Of a DNA stretch of 64,000 bases, positions 25,332 to 37,300 are shown piece by piece. A program made the translations under genes and the position numbers. Under the pieces are notes generated by a model. It did no database searches. It was not told the DNA's origin and worked only from the letters and a program-made list of their open reading frames with translations. The stretch is from the NCBI GenBank assembly GCA_964019055.1, contig OZ025216.1:1223501-1287500 (forward strand). The letters run 5' to 3'. The DNA comes from Anthopleura xanthogrammica. Taxonomy: Eukaryota > Cnidaria > Anthozoa > Actiniaria > Actiniidae. The stretch's first letter is position 1; the number at the start of each line of letters is the position of its first letter.

Positions 25332-28300
25332 TCATAGCTCATCTCGTTGATGCCGTCGTAACTGGGATAGATTTCTTCTAACTTGATTGTAAGCTGTCAG
25401 CAGTAGACGTTTAAACTCTGTGACATCGAATTCATAGTTTCTGAACTTTGGGTGTTCGGGGTACTTAGGGTGGAGCTCCTGTAAAAAGAAAAATGAATGA
25501 ATGAATGGATGGATGGATGGATGGATGGATGGATGGATGGATGGATGGATGGATGGATGGATGGATGGATGGATGGATGGATGGATGGATGGATGGATGG
25601 ATGGATGGATGGATGGATGGATGGATGGATGGATGGATGGATGGATGGATGGATGGATGGATGGATGGATGGATGGATGGATGGATGGATGGATGGATGG
25701 ATGGATGGATGGATGGATGGATGGATGGATGGATGGATGGATGGATGGATGGATGGATGGATGGATGGATGGATGGATGGATGGATGGATGGATGGATGG
25801 ATGGATGGATGGATGGATGGATGGATGGATGGATGGATGGATGGATGGATGGATGGATGGATGGATGGATGGATGGATGGATGGATGGATGGATGGATGG
25901 ATGGATGGATGGATGGATGGATGGATGGATGGATGGATGGATGGATGGATGGATGGATGGATGGATGGATGGATGGATGGATGGATGGATGGATGGATGG
26001 ATGGATGGATGGATGGATGGATGGATGGATGGATGGATGGATGGATGGATGGATGGATGGATGGATGGATGGATGGATGGATGGATGGATGGATGGATGG
26101 ATGGATGGATGGATGGATGGATGGATGGATGGATGGATGGATGGATGGATGGATGGATGGATGAGCTATATAATGAATGAATGAATTAATCTGAATGAAG
26201 GAACGAACGAATGGATAGATATTGATGGATAATTAGACGAATGAAAATTGTACACGTGAAAAGTTGAATAAATGATTAAAAAAATGAATAAAAAGATAAA
26301 TGGATGGATAATGGAAAACAGAATATTATGCCCACACTGACGTACAGCTGAGTGATGATCTAGAATTTGTTTCAAAATTCCACTCAAACTCCTCCAAAAT
26401 CCAAACCATTTACAGCTTATCTTTCAAACAAGACTCGTGGTGCCTTTCAAATACCCATTTATAGCTTTAGCGCTACGAAGTCTAGTATCATTCCAGTAAT
26501 TGCCCTTGAAAGCCAATAATACGAGATGAAGAAGATTAAACCCCAATGAAATTCCGTTCAATATTTCCTTCTCTATCTTACAGACGAGTGAGATGGATCA
26601 ACCTCTTTTAACGTGGATAAGTGTTTTGTCAGACGTACTGCAGATTTCATGGTGGTTCGATATTTTTCTGCGCAGAGAATTTTTGACACATGCGCATTAT
26701 TTACTAGGTTTTTACCTCAGTTTTCTCGACTACTTTGTCTTTTTTCTCCCATGTCAGATAACTTAGTCCCCTATTAAAAAAAAGACGAAATAATTTCGAA
26801 TGAATACCAGAGTTAAGATAAAACTCGCCTTACAAGATACCGGGCGAATTTTAACCGTTCAATGGGTTGTAAGTTTAGACGTTTCGTTTAGTACACGGAA
26901 CTGTGCTATCAGGACAAGAATTCTAACGCCGAGCCGTGCAAATTAAAGAGATGGTTCCGTGTAAATGGTATGTACTGGTCAAAGTTTTGAACGGGTGAAA
27001 ATTCGGTACCATGTAAGTCCAGCCTAGACATACAGCACGTTGATGGGGAGGTGTGATGTTACAGTGAAATGGGTTCCGATTGTTCTCAGGTGTCAATCAA
27101 ATACAGTTATACCAAATATGGTATTCTCGTAGTACAACTGGGAGGAAGGCACACAAGATAGAAAACACCCCTCGAATCACTACAGAGAGAATCAACGAGC
27201 AACTCTACTCACATAAGATGGCGAGTCTGGAGATCAACCCCATGACTACAGTGGTGAAAGGCGTGGCATTTACCCTCATTGGAAATATACCTCTTTACTT
27301 TGGGTGTAATGTTTTACCATTTCAGACCACGTGTCATTCTCTTGAGAATAAGATTCTTTGTTTGAGTCATATCCATATTCATGTGTCTTCTCATGTAGAA
27401 TCGTTAAACAACGAAATGATACTCTAGGGAATGACACGTGGTCGAAATGTGAAAACATTACGACCAAGGTAAAGAGGTATATTTCAAATGAGGGTAAATA
27501 ATAAGAAGGCAATTGAATAACTCTAGACAGCAGAGGGGAATCATAATGCTTGTGCGCAAAGTCAAGCGACATTCAACAGTACCTGAGCCTTGCCAAATCA
27601 CTGTAACAGTTGGCATCTTCACAATTGTATCTGAAAAAAAGAAATATGAAAAAAAGAAATATGAAAAAAAGAAATATGAAAAAAAGAAAGATGAAAAAAA
27701 GAAAGATGAAAAAAAGAAAGATGAAAAAAAGAAAGATGAAAAAAAGAAACATGAAAAAAAGAAATATGAAAAAAAGAAATATGAAAAAAAGAAATATGAA
27801 AAAAAGAAATATGAAAAAAAGAAATATGAAAAAAAGAAATTAGTAGGTGAATGTGGTATTTAATATGGCATTCCCCGTACAGATAGATATACTTACAGTT
27901 CAAATAAAAGCGCCCAGTCAGGGAGAAAGAGCGCATGTGCCAGCCCAGCACCATGCATTCCAATAAAAATATCAGAATTATGTGTCACCTGGCAACAAGA
28001 ATAAGTTAAGAATTAGACTGAGCACTTTCAATTAATACAACGGAGATGGAGTAGGGGGAGGTATTTTGTGAGTAGCTGCAGTGCGCTGTCTTTTAAAAGA
28101 AGTTTTAGGTCTGCATTAGGTCATCATATGCAAAGGAAAAGAAAGAGGGTTATAAGAGATCTAGATTTTAGATACCAATTTGGGGGGAGGGGGGATCGAA
28201 GCGCTGGAATGCTGCCATACCTTGAGTTGCTCCAGAAAGGGCATGTCCCTGGAAAAAGAACGGATACATAATGTATTAAATTTCTAGTCAATACTCTGGC

Positions 28301-31300
28301 TTTTAGTCAAGCGTCGAGTATATTTGAAATATTATACGAACGATATATCAGAATTAATAACGGATGGAGTTCGTACCATGTATACGTTGCCACTTTGACA
28401 CTGACTCCTTTGATATTCTTGGCAGCGTTTACTAGCTATAACAAGACGGTTAAGTCAGGTTAATATACTTCATGTGGATACAGCTTAGGTGTGGTTTTTT
28501 GTCTGTAGGTGGGAGGGGGGTTTATTCTTGGAAATTCTACCGACCAAATCTTAAAGCAGAACGGAAGTTGATATACATATACCGAAATAACATCTGAATA
28601 AATAAATCCTTTGCGCGTAAATCCAACTACTTAAACAGTACCAGCCATAGATGGACCTTGCTCACTCGGCAACCATTTTTGCTTATGGAACAGATTTTTT
28701 CCCCGGGTAGCCTCGGCTTCAACAAGGGTTTTATTCCCGTGCGGGAAATAAACATGACGTGACAATAAACATATCGTGAAAAAAATAATTTCAGTACCAA
28801 CCTCATCTTGATTGAGAACAGCTCTATACTTTGTTCCTCGTGCAAGGAATGTTACACGGATTGGTTGGCTTTTATCCTTGGAAAAAAAGAGAAGAAAAAT
28901 AGTTGCGCAAACCAGGAGCAAAACAAAAATAATTCACGCAGTTTTCGCATGACCATGAAAAATCACGACGCACGGCGCGCACCACGGTCACGGTACGAAA
29001 TATCGCAGGCGAAAGATCACGCGAAAAAGATCACGCGCGCAATTGACTCTGCCCGAAAATGCCTCGAGATCATGAACGCGCCTGCGATATTTTTGAAAGC
29101 GCTCGCGCGACTCGAAAATGGTCTAGTGACAATATCAATTTAACCAATGACAGCACAAGAGATCACTGCTTGTCCGATGAGAACGCACGACAAGATCGTA
29201 TCATACGGGTTTCGCAGCCATTGGAAAACAGCCCGCAGCCAATCATCGACAATTACGTATTTATGCTTTAACCAATGGGTAGTGAGGAGGATGACGTCAT
29301 TCACAATCAACCAACCTTGATGCTTCTCTCTTGTTTGATGTTCAGTTTGCTCAGCACGTGTTCTGAGAAAGCTTTGAATAATCCACTGTTAGAACAACCA
29401 GGAATCTATATGAACAGAAATGACAGAATTTCTATATAGAGGCTTTGCACCATCACGTGATGGCAGCCATGACAGGAGGCAGGAACACTTGAATCTGGTC
29501 TGATATGATTTACGCGAGAAAGAATTCAGTTTCCCAGGGGAAAAAGACTCTATTGTTTCTGCCTCCTGTCATGGCTGCCATCACGTGATGGTGCAAAGCC
29601 TCTATAGACCCTTTTGGCTTGGGAGAAATGTTTTCCATTTCAGACCACGTATCATTCACTTGTTTCAATAACTGGAAAGTCGCTCAAATCACAATGAACA
29701 TACCAAGGGAGTGTTGTAGTAAAGACCAAAGACCATACGAGGAAGAAGAGCAAAGATAGCACGCTTAAAACAAACCTGACAAAGAAAAGAAAAACAGCAA
29801 ATTAATAAGATGACTTCTCTCCTCTCCTCTCCTCTCCTCTCCTCTCCAAAATACCAATCTCGAAAAATGGGAAAAATCACCAACTGAAAAGGCTCATTTA
29901 CGTTTTTGCAAATACTATCTTGGTGTCAATAACAAAGCGTCAAATATCGCCTGTAGAGGTGAACTCGGAAGATTTCCTTTGAAATTAGTTATAGACAGAT
30001 TAACTTTAAAATATCTTAATCATCTACATTCTTTACCAGAAAATGCAATAGCAAAGCAAGCCTTGATAATTTCGAAATCTTTACATACTCAACAAAAAAC
30101 TTGCTATCACTCAAATTTACTACTTACACTGAACTTTTATAACATAAAAGACGCAAACATTTTTAAGAGACCAACTCCAAAACCAACTTTATCAGAATAC
30201 TACAATAAGATGAAGCAGAATTATGTTATATTTTGGGAAACTCTTCTCAATAATTCGATAAAACTTTCTTTCTACAATTCATTTAAGAAAGACTATGAAA
30301 TTGAAAAATACCTAGATGTGATTCGTGATTTTGATCAAAGAAGGCAGTTCACTAAATTAAGAATAAGTAACCACAAACTCGCTATAGAAGCAGGGCGTTA
30401 TCATAAACTACATATTCCCACATATCAACGTCTCTGCACACTATGTAATAAAAACGAAATAGAAAATGAGTTACACATGATTTTAAACTGTCACCTTTAT
30501 AATAACCTAAGAAATGTTTTCACTAATTTAATTAGAAATGAAATTTCCACAACTAACAAAATAAATCAAGAAAAAGAATATATTTGCTCGCTAATGACGT
30601 CGAAGAACAACAACGTTATATACTATTTTACCAAATATATCTTAAAATGTATGGAACTAAGACAATCGAAATGTTAATAATCAAAATTATCAAATTATTC
30701 AATATACCATAATTAACTTCAATAATACCTTGATTTGTAAATTATATGAATATATATATATATACCCATATCTTATTGATTTCTAAAAGCCATTTTAAAA
30801 TAATTTTATATTAAGTTACTGTTACATGCTTTAGCAATACCTGTAATCAGCAAGGTCATGCCAATAAAGTACATTCTAACCTAACCTCTCCTCTCCTCTC
30901 CTCTCCTCTCCTCTCCTCTCCTCTCCTCTCCTCTCCTCTCCTCTCCTCCATTCCATTCCATTTCTTGTTTCTCTAGACTTACTCTTTTTCCACCATATTC
31001 ATGACCTAAGTACAAGACTGGATGCCTTGTGAAGACTTTCCACGTTGCTTCAAAATTACCTAAACTATATCTGGCATACTAGAAAAAAGAAAGTTATCCA
31101 TTAATATATTTCTACCCTAAACAAGCTTATATTTGTCACATTGACCAAGTGAGCAAGGTAAAAGGGGGGAGGCAAACTAGGCTCTCTTGCATTGCTCACC
31201 AGGCACTTTCTTTCACACCACCTGTCATTCCCTAGAACATCATTTCTTTATTTAAAGGTACCACATGAGAAGACACATGAATATAAATACAACTCAAACA

Positions 31301-34300
31301 AAGAATCTTATTCTCAAGAGAATGAGACTTGGTCTGAAGTGGGAAAACATTACACACAAATGAATCCCCATATTTGTTTCAGTACTCACACTCTCCCAAA
31401 GAACAATGTTGATGTCAGTACTGAATGATCCATTGACATGTAAAGTTGCGTAAAGGTTGAAGAAATCACAGAAATGATGATACATGTTGACAACTAAAAA
31501 CAAAACAGTTGTGATAAAAAGATAAATTTTACACCGAAAAAAAATAAGAAAGATCACTTACTGACGTTTCGGATGCTAGTCCTTCATCGGAGTAAAAACA
31601 AAACAATTTTACAGAGATTCTAAGATTTCATGGCAAAAGCCTACTTTCGATATTCTGATAGAGTGATTCACACACAAAGCAATTCAAGACTGGGCTTCAG
31701 GGAAACAATGGAGTAATCCTAATATATTCTTTTGTTTCCCTGGAGCCTCGCCTTGAATTACTTTGTGTGTAATCACTCAGCCAGAATATCGAAAATGGGC
31801 TATTCAAGACTAGGCCAGAGTATTTCTAATTCTAATATATTCTTTTGTTTCCCTGGAGCCTCACCTTGAATTGCTTTGTGTGTGATCACTCAACCACAAT
31901 ATCAAAAGTGGGCAATTAATGTACAAGAAATAGTTATCATATTATATTTTTCCTATGCAATAATTGATTCAGAAAAAAAGAGTTGCAGTAAAATCAGCAT
32001 GCTCAGTAGATCTTGAGAGTAACTTCAATTGTTCTTATAGTTTTAAATGCTCTAAAGGGCATTGGTGGCCAATCCTTTGATCTTCCTTTGGTATTGACGT
32101 AACTTCAATTACATAAATTGTTAAAGTAAATAAAGGTACTTGGAAATCATACTGACATGCAGTTCTCTAACAGCTATTTTTACCTGCATCTAATTTCATA
32201 AAAATTGTTGGTCTTTCTACAACGACATCACAATGGCCGTCTTTGATGGGATTGAAAGGCAAAGATGTATACTTCTCAACTTGACTGAGCCTGAAGATCA
32301 ATTTTAGAAAATATAGAAAAGTTACTCAATAAACCACTAAACCGTTGGAATGCAGCTCAATTTGGAGGACAAAACAATAGGTTCCAATTCTCAGAAGATT
32401 GATGGCAGAAATTCTTTTGTTTTGTCCTCCTGAGCTGCCTTGGAGTCATGTGAAAGGGGTCTATACATCATAATTGAAGATCCACAAATTTTCTTGAAGA
32501 ATAACTGTACCAGGAAGTGAGTTCCATGTTGTATCCTTGATTAAGCTTTTGGATGGCTTGGGAATCAAGTTTGCAAAATCCACCAAGCTGACCCTCTTTG
32601 AACATAGCAGACTTGAATCTTAATGCGAAATTAATTGTTTAGTAAATTAATAAACAATAATTTCAATTAATTGATGTGACAGGTAATTTATTCATGCTAT
32701 TCATGCATTGATCACCCACCCAGCTACAGCTGTATCCATACCTCCCTTTCTGCCATCCATCCATCCATCCCATTCATCCGTCCATCCATCCACTCAACTA
32801 TCCATCCATTCACCCAACTATTCATCCATTCACCCAACCATACATCCATCCATGGATCCATCCCATCCACCCATCCTCCCATCCTCCCATCCACCCATCC
32901 TCCCATCCACCCATCCATCTATCCTCCCATTCATCCATTAATCCATCCATCCATCAATCCATCCCATCCACCCATCCATCCCATCCATCCATCCATCCAC
33001 CCAACTATCCTCCCATCCATCCATCCATCCATTCACCCAACCATCTATTCATCCATCTGTAAATCACTCCATCTATCCATCTATCCTCCCATCCATCCAT
33101 CCATCCATCCATCCATCCATCCATCCATCCATCCATCCATCCATCCATCCATCCATCCATCCATCCATCCATCCATCCATCCATCCATCCATCCATCCAT
33201 CCATCCATCCATCCATCCATCCATCCATCCATCCATCCATCCATCCATCCATCCATCCATCCATCCATCCATCCATCCATCCATCCATCCATCCATCCAT
33301 CCATCCATCCATCCATCCATCCATCCATCCATCCATCCATCCATCCATCCATCCATCCATCCATCCATCCATCCATCCATCCATCCATCCATCCATCCAT
33401 CCATCCATCCATCCATCCATCCATCCATCCATCCATCCATCCATCCATCCATCCATCCATCCATCCATCCATCCATCCATCCATCCATCCATCCATCCAT
33501 CCATCCATCCATCCATCCATCCATCCATCCATCCATCCATCCATCCATCCATCCATCCATCCATCCATCCATCCATCCATCCATCCATCCATCCATCCAT
33601 CCATCCATCCATCCATCCATCCATCCATCCATCCATCCATCCATCCATCCATCCATCCATCCATCCATCCATCCATCCATCCATCCATCCATCCATCCAT
33701 CCATCCATCCATCCATCCATCCATCCATCCATCCATCCATCCATCCATCCATCCATCCATCCATCCATCCATCCATCCATCCATCCATCCATCCATCCAT
33801 CCATCCATCCATCCATCCATCCATCCATCCATCCATCCATCCATCCATCCATCCATCCATCCATCCATCCATCCATCCATCCATCCATCCATCCATCCAT
33901 CCATCCATCCATCCATCCATCCATCCATCCATCCATCCATCCATCCATCCATCCATCCATCCATCCATCCATCCATCCATCCATCCATCCATCCATCCAT
34001 CCATCCATCCATCCATCCATCCATCCATCCATCCATCCATCCATCCATCCATCCATCCATCCATCCATCCATCCATCCATCCATCCATCCATCCATCCAT
34101 CCATCCATCCATCCATCCATCCATCCATCCATCCATCCATCCATCCATCCATCCATCCATCCATCCATCCATCCATCCATCCATCCATCCATCCATCCAT
34201 CCATCCATCCATCCATCCATCCATCCATCCATCCATCCATCCATCCATCCATCCATCCATCCATCCATCCATCCATCCATCCATCCATCCATCCATCCAT

Positions 34301-37300
34301 CCATCCATCCATCCATCCATCCATCCATCCATCCATCCATCCATCCATCCATCCATCCATCCATCCATCCATCCATCCATCCATCCATCCATCCATCCAT
34401 CCATCCATCCATCCATCCATCCATCCATCCATCCATCCATCCATCCATCCATCCATCCATCCATCCATCCATCCATCCATCCATCCATCCATCCATCCAT
34501 CCATCCATCCATCCATCCATCCATCCATCCATCCATCCATCCATCCATCCATCCATCCATCCATCCATCCATCCATCCATCCATCCATCCATCCATCCAT
34601 CCATCCATCCATCCATCCATCCATCCATCCATCCATCCATCCATCCATCCATCCATCCATCCATCCATCCATCCATCCATCCATCCATCCATCCATCCAT
34701 CCATCCATCCATCCATCCATCCATCCATCCATCCATCCATCCATCCATCCATCCATCCATCCATCCATCCATCCATCCATCCATCCATCCATCCATCCAT
34801 CCATCCATCCATCCATCCATCCATCCATCCATCCATCCATCCATCCATCCATCCATCCATCCATCCATCCATCCATCCATCCATCCATCCATCCATCCAT
34901 CCATCCATCCATCCATCCATCCATCCATCCATCCATCCATCCATCCATCCATCCATCCATCCATCCATCCATCCATCCATCCATCCATCCATCCATCCAT
35001 CCATCCATCCATCCATCCATCCATCCATCCATCCATCCATCCATCCATCCATCCATCCATCCATCCATCCATCCATCCATCCATCCATCCATCCATCCAT
35101 CCATCCATCCATCCATCCATCCATCCATCCATCCATCCATCCATCCATCCATCCATCCATCCATCCATCCATCCATCCATTCATTCATTCATTTTTCTTT
35201 TTACAGGAGCTCCACCCTAAGTACCCCGAACACCCAAAGTTCAGAAACTATGAATTCGATGTCACAGAGTTTAAATGTCTACTGCTGACAGCTTACAATC
35301 AAGTTAGAAGAAATTTATCCCAGTTACGACATCCATCCATTCACCCAACCATCCATTCATCCATTCATCCATCTGTAAATCACTCCATCCATCCATTTAT
35401 GGCCTTCCACACAAATCAAAAAGAAACAATTCTAAATCACAAATCAACCTTTCTTGCAGAGGTCTTCCATCATCTCTTAAGTCCAGATAAAGATTCTTTG
35501 CTTTGCAGTAAGCCAGATGATTAGCACAGGCAAACGATGAACCAGCCTGATAATAAATACACAAAAATGATCTCTAGACTCTAATGATCTAAGAAAAATC
35601 AGTGCTATAATGTAATACCAACTCACTTTCTTAGCAGACTTTAAAGGCTTACAGATTTTTTGTAAATTTTCCTTGAAGTTTTTGACATAACCAAAATCTG
35701 CTTCTTTCCAAAACTGCTCAACTTTTTCTTGATTTCTATCAGATATATAAGATTATGGAATGATATTAATAAAAGTGAGCGAAAGGTCTCAAATTAATGA
35801 GGTCAAAAAGTGAGGTTATTACAGATCAAATGATTAGGGACTGGTCGTAAAGTACAGGAGGGGGTGGGCTGGAAAAATCAGGATTCTGTGAGTTCATTTT
35901 TCGGTGACCCACCCTCGTTTGGCTATCACAAAAAACGCGGCCCACCCCTGTATACTTACACAGAAAAATGGTGACCCACCCCCCCCCCCCCCCCACCAAA
36001 TTTGAATTTCATTTTCTTTTCCATTACCTTTAATTAAATCAAATAGTTGATCCTGTTCTGCTTAACAAAGATGCTATTTCAAACTTGAGATCTTAGCTAT
36101 TTGAAATCACTATTTAAGATAAACATGTTTAACAAAGAAACAGTAAAGGTTTGTAACACTTTAAACTCACTTCTTTTAGAAGAGAGCAGCTCAGATGAGT
36201 CAAGTGATTAGATAAACTGGTAGCAAATATTGGTCTTTTGGTGAATAAAAAATTGCTTCGTTATTGTTTAAACTTGAAAAAGCAGACCTGAAGTTCACTT
36301 TTGCTTAAACTGAGGGAGCTAATTCAATGTATTCCACAGCTGATCCTACCCAAAAAGGATATTGTTAAATTTTCTAAGTGTGTTCCTTGTTATATACAGT
36401 ATTTTGTGAAATAAAACTATTTTAGCTTAATACTTAAAAAATGAAGCATGATTATTCATGACCCACCCCTACTATGCAACATATTTTTTCTTGACCCACC
36501 CCTTTTATCATGCACAAAAATGATGGCCCACCCCCCCTTTTTTTCCGGCCCACCCCCTCTTGTACTTTACGACCAGTCCCTTAGGTAGATTTTCAATTAG
36601 GTTGGAAATGAAGGGGGCAGGAAAAAAGGCGAACAAATATGTTTAAGAGAGTCATTGACATTGACATAGCATGTATTTCAGGTACCATTACATGTATAGC
36701 CACTATGATGGATGACTTTAACAAAAGATTTGGTCTTGGTTTCAACCAAAATGCAGGGATGGCAGAGTCAGGGAGGGGGGCTTTAGCCTTTAACCCCCCA
36801 CTTCTTTACCTTTTGCATACTTTTGCATACTATAGTTCTAAATTTTCTAATCTTAGCCTTCCTACTTTTTCCTTTTAGTTTGTATACTAGACCCCCCCTT
36901 TAAAATGTGCTACGTACGTTTTCCCTGTGGCTGCCCATGTACTACAACTATTATTTATTAAAGTTATTTCTTTCCTTACGATGCAAAGTTTCTCCATCCT
37001 TTCTCATCATTACATTTTGGTGTGATAAACCACTTCTTGCATCGTGATTCATAACCCCAACACTGATTCTCTTTTTCACCCTTGGCCGTTGTTCCACCCT
37101 AAGAATTATAAAGAAACAAATCTCATCAGGTATTCACTGCGTTATGTTTTTCCTGTAACACACCTCCCAGCCAGCTCATCGCAAGTCCATGCTACGGCCA
37201 GTATGTGCTCTACAAAACACATCAATAAATATCATTTTTTACCTCCCCCCCCCCCCTACTTCCATCCCAAACAAGGCACCAGCTATGGATAGTCAGCTGA

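Noticed and set aside
27513..27963. Lys/Glu-rich and Phe/His-rich frames at the 15-bp repeat
   Set aside because: Artefacts of the minisatellite; the real coding content on the minus strand is the 48-nt EOGT exon.
33005..35188. Open frames of up to about 727 codons encoding Met-Asp-Gly-Trp repeats (also 25497-26184)
   Set aside because: Pure translation of a perfect tetranucleotide array; all three frames of the strand are open.
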